Of a DNA stretch of 64,000 nucleotides, positions 56,433-64,000 are shown one piece after another (positions within the stretch are counted from its first letter, which is position 1; each line of letters starts with the position of its first letter). Below the pieces are notes generated by a model. The model did no database searches. It worked only from the letters and a program-made list of their open reading frames with translations, and was not told where the DNA came from. This DNA is from Acinetobacter sp. XS-4. GTDB taxonomy: Bacteria > Pseudomonadota > Gammaproteobacteria > Pseudomonadales > Moraxellaceae. The stretch lies in NCBI RefSeq assembly GCF_023920705.1, contig NZ_CP094657.1, positions 3,038,001 to 3,102,000 on the forward strand, given 5' to 3'. The position numbers were made by a program, and so were the translations under genes.

Positions 56433-57341
56433 TTAGAAATAGCCTTCTTGCTTTTTCTTTTCCATTGAGCCGGCTTCATCATGGTCAATCATACGACCTT
56501 GACGCTCAGAACTCGTGGCTAAAAGCATCTCTTGGATAATTTCAGGTAACGTATCTGCCTCAGACTCAACTGCACCAGTTAATGGGTAACAGCCAAGCGT
56601 ACGGAAACGTACAGACTTCATCTGTGGAACTTCACCTTCTTTTAAACGCATACGCTCATCATCAACCATGATTAACGTACCGCTACGCTCTACAACTGGA
56701 CGAACAGCAGAGAAATAAAGAGGAACAATTTGAATATTTTCTAAATAGATATATTGCCAGATATCCAACTCAGTCCAGTTAGATAAAGGGAATACACGAA
56801 TACTTTCACCTTTGTTCACTTTACCATTGTAAAGATTCCAAAGTTCAGGACGCTGGTTTTTAGGATCCCAACGGTGTTTACTATCACGGAATGAATAAAC
56901 ACGTTCTTTCGCGCGTGATTTTTCCTCATCACGACGTGCACCACCAAAAGCAGCATCAAATTGATATTTATCCAAAGCCTGTTTTAAAGCTTGGGTTTTC
57001 ATAATATCTGTATATTTCGAACTACCATGATCGAATGGATTAATTCCAGCTTCACGACCTTCTTTGTTCTGATGAACGATTAAATCGAAGCCATGTGTTT
57101 TTGCCATGTTATCGCGAAATGAAATCATCTCTTTAAATTTCCACCCAGTATCTACATGCAATAATGGGAATGGAAGTTTAGCTGGATAAAATGCTTTTAA
57201 CGCAAGATGAAGCATTACCGCAGAGTCTTTACCAATTGAGTAAAGCATAACCGGATTTTCAAATTCAGCAGCAACTTCACGGATAATATGAATACTTTCA
57301 GCTTCAAGTTGCTTGAGATGTGTGAGTCTTGATTCAGTCAT
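56433..57341 (-). CDS. cysD: Sulfate adenylyltransferase subunit 2 (CysD)
   Basis: 302-aa PP-loop ATP pyrophosphatase forming APS from ATP and sulfate; same length as E. coli CysD. PP-loop [54 protein letters not shown] at 57341 with AAGGA seven bases upstream (a GTG two codons earlier is in frame). A 33-codon leader frame ends inside the first codons. Confidence 0.95.
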   Translation of the reverse strand: MTESRLTHLKQLEAESIHIIREVAAEFENPVMLYSIGKDSAVMLHLALKAFYPAKLPFPLLHVDTGWKFKEMISFRDNMAKTHGFDLIVHQNKEGREAGINPFDHGSSKYTDIMKTQALKQALDKYQFDAAFGGARRDEEKSRAKERVYSFRDSKHRWDPKNQRPELWNLYNGKVNKGESIRVFPLSNWTELDIWQYIYLENIQIVPLYFSAVRPVVERSGTLIMVDDERMRLKEGEVPQMKSVRFRTLGCYPLTGAVESEADTLPEIIQEMLLATSSERQGRMIDHDEAGSMEKKKQEGYF

Positions 57342-57432
57342 GAACACGTCCTTCTCTATCCATTTTGCCCATAAAATCTAGAAGTGGTATTAAACCACCA
57401 CGTAGAAGACCATGTGGAGGAACGAGTGCCAT
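57334..57432 (-). CDS. Putative cysD leader peptide (32 aa)
   Basis: Frame [20 protein letters not shown] followed by [12 protein letters not shown] and TGA. GGAG lies five bases before the ATG at 57432. Its last codons overlap the cysD start by eight bases in another frame, so translation of the two would be coupled. The VPPHG start recalls the N-terminus of some other ATP sulfurylases (Sat), which may be coincidence. Not an upstream extension of CysD. Confidence 0.5.
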   Translation of the reverse strand: MALVPPHGLLRGGLIPLLDFMGKMDREGRVHD

Positions 57433-57718
57433 AACAACTCCAATTTTTCATAATAGATAATCCAACCACAAGCCTTTATATGGCTTATAGCATTAGTTAT
57501 GCATTATAGTGATTTAAAACCGATTTCTTTTGCTTGTTTTTTCATATTGATATTCGATTTCATCATATACATATAATATGTTGATTCACTTGCACAACTT
57601 AGCAATCGTAGCTTGTGTAGCCAACTTAAGCAAATCATGATCTGCTCTTTAGATTTCTCTAAAAACCATAAAAAAAGAGAAGCATTTATAGCTTCTCTTT
57701 TCCAAAACATGTTCTAAC
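57433..57718. other. Region between cysD leader and wzi
   Basis: Holds the wzi terminator and a TATAAT on the minus strand (57503-57508) that could be the cysDN -10; no good -35, as expected for a CysB-activated promoter. The long frame across it is interrupted by the terminator hairpin and looks spurious. Confidence 0.5.
57671..57701 (-). terminator. wzi terminator
   Basis: Minus-strand AAAAGAGAAGC-TATAAAT-GCTTCTCTTTT with T-run. Confidence 0.9.
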
Positions 57719-59164
57719 TTAGAAACCGAACATTTTACGTTCTAATGGAATTTCAATCCCAATAGATGCACCTGCATCATTACCTTCTAGATCAGAATCA
57801 CTTACCCAACCATTAATTTTTAATGGAAGATCAGGTTTGATGTAATGTGTCCAAGTTAAATCAAGGGCTTTAATTTCATCATCTTTAGGGAACGCTTTAT
57901 TGATTGCCAAGTTAGATTGATTAACCTTAACCACCATTGCACGACCACTTAAACGGTTCATGACATCAAAGCGAATATCACCACCCACTGAATACATTTG
58001 CCCATCACCACCCATCGCGTGACCTAATGGGTAACCATGTTGGTAATAACCATCTTTATAAGTTGAATGAGCATAAGAGATACCTCTTACATCACCATTA
58101 GTACGTGTATCTGCCCATTCTGCATAAAGTTGATAAGGCAAGTTATTGTAGCTAGATGAATAGTCCACACCTGCTAAGTACATTTTCTTAGAAGGCAAAC
58201 CGCCTGCTTCATCTTCACCTACATATTGTCCATAGATGCTAACTGGAACTTGGAATAGTGGTTGTAATAATAAGCGACCATCAAAGCCAGCAATTTGGTT
58301 TGATGGATCTGGCTCACCCGTTCCGCCATTATCTTTATTGCCGACAAATGCATCCCATAAAGAACTAAAACTTTCAGGACGTCCATCACCACCCCATTGA
58401 ATCGCACGCGATGCGCCTAACTCAATATATGGTAATGGTTGTGCAGTTACACGCAAGCCAATTAACTTAGCATCTGGAACTGATTTATAGTCATCTAATT
58501 GACCAGCAAAAGCTTGATATTGCCAAGGCCCAATCCAAGATAACCATTTTGTATCAAAGGCATTTTGTACAGCACGTTGAGCCGTTACACCATAAACTGG
58601 GCGACTAGCATCACCACGAATTAAGCTACCATCATGGCCAGGCCCCCACCATGTTGGAATTTGACCCGCAACAACCCACTGATTCCAAAGTTTACCAGCA
58701 ACATATGAGCCTTCAACATTCACATCTTGACCATTATCAATTTGTGGGTCTTTTTCTGCATTTACTCGGATTTTTGCATCCCAGTTTTCACCACCTGCAT
58801 TAAACTCTAAAGAACCTTGATATTGAGCTTTTTGGTTATCACCAAATGCTTGCGGAATATTTTTGCTATCGGTTTCAGCAAAAGCACCCACTTTAACCGT
58901 ATTGTTATCTGCTTTTAATGCATCAAGAACTGAATTAATAACTTTTTGTTGAGCTGGATGCGTCACTTGTGCTTGAGAGAGTGCTCTTTGGATTTCATCA
59001 CCACTTAACGGCCAAGTTGAGGTGCTAATCTTGATAACACCTTGTTGATTCAACCAATTTAAGTCTGTACGTAAGTCCTCATTATTTAGCACTAAACCTT
59101 GTGCAAAAATAGCGGATGAAGCAGTTGCCAATATTGCAATTGAAAGTGTTTTTCTTAGAAACAT
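57719..59164 (-). CDS. wzi: Wzi-family capsule assembly outer-membrane protein
   Basis: 481 aa with signal peptide (LATASSAIFAQG). An N-terminal helical part (LRTDLNWLNQQGVIKISTST) precedes a large beta-barrel; PTWWGPGHDGSLIRGDASRP is the Wzi/Caps_assemb signature. Wzi helps attach capsule to the cell surface. ATG at 59164; an in-frame TTG adds three residues. No other capsule gene is near. A final Phe (MFGF) fits an OM barrel. Confidence 0.87.
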   Translation of the reverse strand: MFLRKTLSIAILATASSAIFAQGLVLNNEDLRTDLNWLNQQGVIKISTSTWPLSGDEIQRALSQAQVTHPAQQKVINSVLDALKADNNTVKVGAFAETDSKNIPQAFGDNQKAQYQGSLEFNAGGENWDAKIRVNAEKDPQIDNGQDVNVEGSYVAGKLWNQWVVAGQIPTWWGPGHDGSLIRGDASRPVYGVTAQRAVQNAFDTKWLSWIGPWQYQAFAGQLDDYKSVPDAKLIGLRVTAQPLPYIELGASRAIQWGGDGRPESFSSLWDAFVGNKDNGGTGEPDPSNQIAGFDGRLLLQPLFQVPVSIYGQYVGEDEAGGLPSKKMYLAGVDYSSSYNNLPYQLYAEWADTRTNGDVRGISYAHSTYKDGYYQHGYPLGHAMGGDGQMYSVGGDIRFDVMNRLSGRAMVVKVNQSNLAINKAFPKDDEIKALDLTWTHYIKPDLPLKINGWVSDSDLEGNDAGASIGIEIPLERKMFGF

Positions 59165-59307
59165 GCCAGCCAATTCTCAAAGTTATTTATAAGCAACACC
59201 TTAAATTTTTTATCACAACTTTGCAATTGTTAAACTGTGCAATTACATTTTTTAACGCTATCTTAAGATTAGTATAGATAGGTAAGTTTTTGAGATATAA
59301 AAGTAAT

Positions 59308-59337
59308 AAAAAAGGCAGTATAAATACTGCCTTTTTT
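59308..59337 (-). terminator. lysS terminator
   Basis: Stem AAAAAGGCAGTA-TAAA-TACTGCCTTTTT, T-run on both strands. Confidence 0.9.
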
Positions 59338-59349
59338 GTCTTTAGAGCA

Positions 59350-60879
59350 TTAACCTTCTTTACGACGCATGTGCGGGAATAAAATTACATCGCGAATACT
59401 TGGTGCATCAGCAAATAACATTACTAAACGGTCAATACCGATACCTTCACCAGCTGTAGGTGGTAAACCATACTCAAGCGCTTCAACGAACTCTGCATCA
59501 TAATGCATTGCTTCATCATCACCAGCATCTTTCTCTGCAACCTGAGCTTGGAAACGTTCAGCTTGATCAATTGGATCGTTTAACTCGCTGAAACCATTTG
59601 CCAATTCACGGCCACCGATGAAAAACTCAAAACGATCAGTAATATGTGGATTGTCATCATTACGGCGAGCGAGTGGAGATGTTTCAGCTGGGTATTCAGT
59701 AATAAATGTTGGCTGACGAAGTTTAGTTTCAACAGTTTCTTCAAATACAATCGTTTGAAGCTTACCTAAACCAAAACCAGGCTTAACTTGTTCTTTTAAT
59801 TCTTCACGAATAAATTGAGCAAGGAACTCACGGTCACCAACATTTTCAGGTGTAAATTGTGGGTTATTCTCTAAAATCGCATCAGACATAGAGATTTTCT
59901 TGAATGGTCCTTTGAAGCTAAATACTTCACCTTGGTAAGGCACATCAGTTGTACCTAAAATATCCAAGGCCAACTTTTCAAGCATGTTTTCAGTTAATTC
60001 CATCAAGTCTTTATAATCAGCGTAAGCTTGATAAAACTCGATCATTGTAAATTCAGGGTTGTGACGTGTTGAAACACCTTCATTACGGAAGTTACGGTTA
60101 ATTTCAAACACACGTTCAAAACCACCAACAACCAAACGCTTTAAATAAAGTTCAGGTGCAATACGCAAAAATAACGGCATATCTAAAGCATTGTGATGTG
60201 TTTCAAACGGACGTGCAGATGCACCACCCGGAATCACATGCATCATTGGCGTTTCAACTTCCATGAAACGTTCATTGTTTAAGAATGCTCGAATACCTGC
60301 AACAACTTTGGCACGGATTTCAAAAGTTTTACGTGTTTCTTCATTCACAATTAAGTCAAGATAACGTTTACGATACTTAACTTCTGTGTCATTTAAGCCA
60401 TGAAATTTATCTGGTAACGGACGAAGAGATTTTGTAAGAAGTTCAAAAGCTTCAAGGTGAACATATAAGTCACCTTTTCCTGAACGTCCGATATAACCTT
60501 CGGCAGCAATAATGTCACCAAGATCTAAACCTTTAATAGTCTCAAGAATATCTTTTGGTAAACCTTTACGGTCAACATATAACTGAATACGGCCTGTCAT
60601 ATCTTGAATAACCATGAAAGAACCACGGTTTAACATGACACGACCAGCAATTTTCACATAGACATGCTCAGCGCTTTCAATTTGTTCTTTCGACTGATCT
60701 TTAAATTGTTCTTGTAGATCAGCAGCGTAATGTTCACGCTTAAACGTATTCGGCCAAGGACTCTTTCCAGTTTCCTTCGCAACATCTTGGATTTGCTTTA
60801 ATTTGGCATGACGCTGTGCAATTAAATCGTTTTCGGAAATAGTTGGTTCAGAAGTCGATTGAGCGTTTTGTTGCGTCAT
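59350..60879 (-). CDS. lysS: Lysyl-tRNA synthetase, class II
   Basis: 509-aa enzyme. OB-fold N-terminal domain ([20 protein letters not shown]), motif 2 [20 protein letters not shown], and motif 3 [12 protein letters not shown] near the C-terminus. E. coli LysS is 505 aa. prfB, its usual partner, is not adjacent. Confidence 0.96.
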   Translation of the reverse strand: MTQQNAQSTSEPTISENDLIAQRHAKLKQIQDVAKETGKSPWPNTFKREHYAADLQEQFKDQSKEQIESAEHVYVKIAGRVMLNRGSFMVIQDMTGRIQLYVDRKGLPKDILETIKGLDLGDIIAAEGYIGRSGKGDLYVHLEAFELLTKSLRPLPDKFHGLNDTEVKYRKRYLDLIVNEETRKTFEIRAKVVAGIRAFLNNERFMEVETPMMHVIPGGASARPFETHHNALDMPLFLRIAPELYLKRLVVGGFERVFEINRNFRNEGVSTRHNPEFTMIEFYQAYADYKDLMELTENMLEKLALDILGTTDVPYQGEVFSFKGPFKKISMSDAILENNPQFTPENVGDREFLAQFIREELKEQVKPGFGLGKLQTIVFEETVETKLRQPTFITEYPAETSPLARRNDDNPHITDRFEFFIGGRELANGFSELNDPIDQAERFQAQVAEKDAGDDEAMHYDAEFVEALEYGLPPTAGEGIGIDRLVMLFADAPSIRDVILFPHMRRKEG

Positions 60880-61137
60880 CTCTGCCTCGATTAAGTAAAA
60901 ATTAAGTGCTATATCCTAACAGATTACGGGAGTTTTTCGAATGATTTCAATCAAACAAAATTGAAAAAAGACAATTTTATAAAACAAAACACCACTTTTT
61001 AAAGACAAAGTGACTTAGACCAATCGCTAAGATCATTTTTTAAAGCATTTAGTAAAATATAAAAAAATCCAAATAACCTCGATATTCGAAAGGCCCTATT
61101 TGCCTTTTATTTTATCAATGAGATTGTGTCGTAAATA

Positions 61138-61626
61138 ATGAAAATTCTATTTTTACATGGCTTGGATTCTTCCCGTGAATCAACAAAGTTCCATGCCATT
61201 TTACATCCTGAAAAATTTTGTATTGACGTCGATTATCGTAACTTAAGTTATGCATCTGTTGAGTACTTTTACCATCAGGCTATTCAGACGATCAAACCAG
61301 ATTTATTGGTGGGTCATAGCATTGGAGGCTATTGGGCTCTAAAAACCGCCGCTCAACATAAATTAGCTGTGATTGTGGCAAATCCAAGTCTTACGCCTAA
61401 TTTTCGGGCAGACTACCCTCAGCTTTCTGAAGAAGAACTCATACTCTCTAATCCTAAAATGGCCTATTTAGAATTAGGAGATGAGCAACTTGATATGTAT
61501 CAGGTTCAAGAAAAACTTGCTCCTTATATGAATATTGAAACTTTTGAAGGTGGACATCATCGCTTAGCCTATCCTTCTCGAATTAATGATCTGATTATAA
61601 AAATTTATAAAAAATATTTGGCCTAA
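61138..61626 (+). CDS. YqiA/UPF0227-like esterase
   Basis: 162-aa small alpha/beta hydrolase: LFLHGLDSSRES start, nucleophile GHSIGG (about residue 60), His in EGGHHRLAY. Family members are esterases of unclear substrate. Confidence 0.8.
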   Translation: MKILFLHGLDSSRESTKFHAILHPEKFCIDVDYRNLSYASVEYFYHQAIQTIKPDLLVGHSIGGYWALKTAAQHKLAVIVANPSLTPNFRADYPQLSEEELILSNPKMAYLELGDEQLDMYQVQEKLAPYMNIETFEGGHHRLAYPSRINDLIIKIYKKYLA

Positions 61627-61667
61627 ACTTACATCGTTTGATTATTGAAAAACTGGTTTATACGTGA

Positions 61668-61692
61668 ATAAAAGAAGCTCTATTTGGCTTCT
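61668..61692 (-). terminator. Terminator of the SRPBCC gene
   Basis: Minus-strand AGAAGC and GCTTCT with TTTTATTC; the stem includes the stop codon region. Confidence 0.6.
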
Positions 61693-62120
61693 GCCATTTT
61701 TTTAACCACATCGAAACCTTGAACGAAGCCACTTTTCAACATACCCATATATTCGGGCAAGGTGGCCAATTCAACTTTTAAAGTGGTTATATTATCTTTT
61801 TGGTTTAGAAAATATTTTTCTAAGGAACCGCTCCAACCTTTAACCTCTTCACTTTCTAAATCTTCTTTACCCTCCTTAATCATGCCTAAATGTTTAAAAA
61901 TCAATATTTCCGGTTTTTGCATTTGTTCAATGGTAGAAACCATCCCATTTCCCTCACCATCAAGAAAATAAGTTTTTCCACCTATTTGCCAGTCAGTACG
62001 CATGGACGAATCTGGTGCAAAGAATTTCGTCCATGCGTTATATGTCTCGCCATTCCAAAGTATGTCCCACACTTTTTCTATAGGAGCATCAATTTCAACT
62101 TCATATACTAAATTTTCCAT
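61680..62120 (-). CDS. SRPBCC/AHSA1-like protein
   Basis: 146 aa, START-like fold: YEVEIDAPIEKVWDILWNGE, PDSSMRTDWQIGGKTYFLDG, and the last helix KSGFVQGFDVVKKMAEA. Such proteins bind hydrophobic ligands or Hsp90-like partners; specific role unknown. ATG at 62120, preceded by GGGAAGTGAAAA. Confidence 0.8.
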   Translation of the reverse strand: MENLVYEVEIDAPIEKVWDILWNGETYNAWTKFFAPDSSMRTDWQIGGKTYFLDGEGNGMVSTIEQMQKPEILIFKHLGMIKEGKEDLESEEVKGWSGSLEKYFLNQKDNITTLKVELATLPEYMGMLKSGFVQGFDVVKKMAEAK

Positions 62121-62435
62121 TTTTCACTTCCCTGATTTATACCGTCTGAAATGACAGCAAATTTTAATTTTCGGTTTTAATCATGACATTCTGTAGCGTC
62201 ATAGTTTGTTGTTATTTAGCTTTCATATGAGATGAATCTTTTAAATGATGAGGACTCTTTATTTCATGATATTTTAAAAAATAAAATTAATTATAAGAAT
62301 GCATTAGTTATTATTCGTTTATGGCCAAGTTTTGCCTAAATAACCAGTTATTTGTCCTAACCTGCCATTCATCTTTGCTTACGAATGATTAAACTCCGTT
62401 ATTTACTTTACTTTGAATGTAGAACTGCGTAAAAA

Positions 62436-62452
62436 TTTGATATCCGATCAAA
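62436..62452. promoter_or_regulatory. Inverted repeat before the rubA promoter
   Basis: TTTGAT-ATCCG-ATCAAA, perfect six-base arms, 17 bases before the -35. Confidence 0.45.
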
Positions 62453-62468
62453 GGCACATTGGTTATTA

Positions 62469-62497
62469 TTGACCGGATCGTAGTTACATTATTAATA
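62469..62497 (+). promoter_or_regulatory. Probable rubAB promoter
   Basis: TTGACC (62469-62474), 17-base spacer, TTAATA (62492-62497). Confidence 0.5.
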
Positions 62498-62555
62498 GAT
62501 GGAATAGTTTTACTGAAAGGCAGCTTTGAGCAAACTTATCAGTGCGGAGAGTCTC

Positions 62556-62720
62556 ATGAAAAAATATCAATGTATCGTTTGTGGATGGATTTATGACGAA
62601 GCGGAAGGTTGGCCACAAGACGGCATTGCAGCTGGAACAAAATGGGAAGATATTCCTGATGACTGGACTTGCCCTGATTGCGGCGTTTCAAAAGCTGACT
62701 TCGAAATGATCGAAATCTAA
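62556..62720 (+). CDS. rubA: Rubredoxin
   Basis: 54-aa one-iron electron carrier: [10 protein letters not shown] and [12 protein letters not shown] supply the four Cys. Passes electrons to alkane hydroxylase in Acinetobacter. ATG at 62556 with GGAGA upstream; a longer frame lacks a site. Pairs with rubB. Confidence 0.95.
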   Translation: MKKYQCIVCGWIYDEAEGWPQDGIAAGTKWEDIPDDWTCPDCGVSKADFEMIEI

Positions 62721-62731
62721 GAACGTAAAGT

Positions 62732-62760
62732 AAAAGGCCATGATAGACATGGTCTTTTTT
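62732..62760 (+). terminator. Terminator-like hairpin between rubA and rubB
   Basis: AAAAGGCCATG and CATGGTCTTTT (one mismatch or wobble) with six T; may give more rubA than rubB mRNA. Confidence 0.7.
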
Positions 62761-62812
62761 ACGAATATTACCAATCACCGTATTAAATAAAATTCTAACT
62801 CTGGAGAAAAAA

Positions 62813-63994
62813 ATGCATCCTATCGTCATTATCGGATCAGGCATGGCGGGTTATACCTTAGCACGTGAGTTCCGTAAGCTTAGCCCAGAGCAAGAACTTG
62901 TGATGATTTGTGCGGATGATGCAGTGAACTATGCAAAGCCAACATTATCAAATGCATTTGCAGGTAAAAAAGCACCAGAGCAGATTCCATTAGGTGATGC
63001 TGCTAAAATGGGTACTCAACTCAATATGCGTATTGAGCCTTTTACTTTTGTAAAAGAGATTTTAGCTGAGCATCATGAGCTTATTCTAGAAAAAGATGGT
63101 GTAACGTCAAAGCAACCCTATTCAAAACTGATTTTAGCCGTAGGTGCTAACCCAATTCGCCTTGCAATTGCAGGTGATGGTAGCGATGACATTCATGTCG
63201 TGAACTCATTGATTGATTACCGCGCTTTCCGTGAAAATCTAGCTCAGCGCAAAGACAAACGTGTTGTTATTTTAGGTGCTGGTTTAATTGGTTGTGAATT
63301 TGCCAACGACTTACTGCATAGTGAATATGACATCACAGTGATTGATTTAGCTCCTCAACCATTAGGCCGTTTACTTCCAGGACATATTGCTTCTGCTTTT
63401 CAGCAAAATCTTGAGGAAGCTGGAGTAAAGTTTGCACTCGGAACCACGGTTGAAAAAGTAAGCAAAATTAATAATGGCGAAGACTATGCGATAACACTCG
63501 CAAACGGACAAACATTGGTTGCGGACCTTGTTCTTTCTGCGATTGGTTTACAGCCAAATATTTCACTTGCTAAAAGTGCGGATATTCAAACGAGCCGTGG
63601 AATTATTACCAATGGTTTACTGGAAACAAACCAAGCAGACATCTACGCAATTGGGGACTGCGCAGAAGTAAACGGTACTTTACTTCCATATGTAATGCCG
63701 ATTATGCAGCAGGCTCGTGCCCTCGCAAAAACACTTAGTGGACAACAAACTGCTGTGCACTACCCTGCTATGCCAGTTGCAGTAAAAACGCCAGCAGCTC
63801 CACTCACAGTTTTGCCTGCTCCAGTTGATGTAGAAGTGAACTGGGAAACAGAAGAATTCGACGATGGTATGCTTGCCAAAGCAATTGACAATGAAGGAAC
63901 ATTGCGTGGTTTTGTATTGTTAGGTGCAACCGCAGGTAAACAACGCTTAACTTTAACTAAGCTTGTTCCAGATCTTATTCCAGCCCAAGCATAA
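62813..63994 (+). CDS. rubB: Rubredoxin-NAD(+) reductase
   Basis: 393-aa FAD enzyme that reduces RubA with NADH. IVIIGSGMAGYTLAREFRKL (FAD), RVVILGAGLIGCEFAND (NADH), IYAIGDCAEVNG (FAD). The C-terminal domain is complete. Strong ribosome site (CTGGAG). Confidence 0.94.
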   Translation: MHPIVIIGSGMAGYTLAREFRKLSPEQELVMICADDAVNYAKPTLSNAFAGKKAPEQIPLGDAAKMGTQLNMRIEPFTFVKEILAEHHELILEKDGVTSKQPYSKLILAVGANPIRLAIAGDGSDDIHVVNSLIDYRAFRENLAQRKDKRVVILGAGLIGCEFANDLLHSEYDITVIDLAPQPLGRLLPGHIASAFQQNLEEAGVKFALGTTVEKVSKINNGEDYAITLANGQTLVADLVLSAIGLQPNISLAKSADIQTSRGIITNGLLETNQADIYAIGDCAEVNGTLLPYVMPIMQQARALAKTLSGQQTAVHYPAMPVAVKTPAAPLTVLPAPVDVEVNWETEEFDDGMLAKAIDNEGTLRGFVLLGATAGKQRLTLTKLVPDLIPAQA

Positions 63995-64000
63995 GGTTTG

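Larger units (their letters stand above)
62121..62555. other. Intergenic region upstream of rubA
   Basis: 435 bases. Holds a probable rubA promoter and an adjacent palindrome. A 35-codon frame at 62232-62339 (plus) has no ribosome site. Confidence 0.5.

Noticed and set aside
57504..57710. 68-codon frame on the minus strand
   Set aside because: Runs through the wzi terminator hairpin, has no ribosome site and a non-protein-like composition.
62232..62339. 35-codon frame upstream of rubA
   Set aside because: No ribosome-binding site and a composition like random AT-rich sequence.

Overview
The window is AT-rich, densely coded Gammaproteobacterial chromosome, almost certainly Acinetobacter and probably the A. 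calcoaceticus-baumannii complex. The pointers are an RNase HI-DnaQ fusion, a rubA-rubB rubredoxin pair, a FimL-NudC pair, a two-gene rnfB-nth unit, Wzi away from any capsule locus, a long isocitrate lyase, and a ureDABCEFG-hupE cluster. I see no rRNA, tRNA, CRISPR array, insertion sequence, prophage or integron. One structured RNA is clear (6S RNA); a second small RNA is a candidate.

Layout. 1-6750: mltD and yejABE on the minus strand (murein glycosylase plus oligopeptide ABC importer, cut by the left edge), divergent from the rnhA-dnaQ fusion. 8.5-10.9 kb: fimL-nudC. 10.9-14.0 kb: esterase, dolP, yraN, divergent from rsmI. 14.1-15.7 kb: an ArgP/LysG-type regulator and its LysE/ArgO exporter. 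15.8-16.9 kb: CDF-like transporter and CadR-like MerR regulator around a typical MerR promoter. 17-25 kb: SutA-like protein, ubiI-ubiH-pepP-ygfB, zapA, 6S RNA, fau; an islet of small exported or membrane proteins sits between 6S RNA and fau. 25-34 kb: lon, rlmH, ygiD, a META-META-DUF4377 lipoprotein, gdhA, rnfB-nth. 34-40 kb: adk, DUF445, an outer-membrane protein, mrdA (PBP2), rsmD.

40-46 kb: the urease operon, with two sequences matching sigma-54 -24/-12 promoters (before ureD and before ureA), suggesting nitrogen control. 46-54 kb: nlpE-like lipoprotein, aceA, LysR regulator, PaeA/YtfL-like protein, CitMHS citrate transporter, and two poorly characterised proteins. 54.8-57.4 kb: cysDN, preceded by an overlapping 32-codon leader reading frame. 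57.7-64 kb: wzi, lysS, a YqiA-like hydrolase, an SRPBCC protein, rubA-rubB.

Most of this is core genome. The points worth following up are small: the cysD leader peptide, a two-hairpin RNA with a CUCC loop before rlmH, sigma-54 urease promoters, palindromes upstream of lon, a leader terminator in front of the amino-acid exporter, two small membrane proteins with strong ribosome sites (37 and 45 aa), and a SutA-like protein. I found no clear multi-gene system of an undescribed type. Start codons were re-chosen wherever a reading frame extended upstream through TTG or GTG codons without a ribosome site. Family names come from recognising motifs, without database searches.
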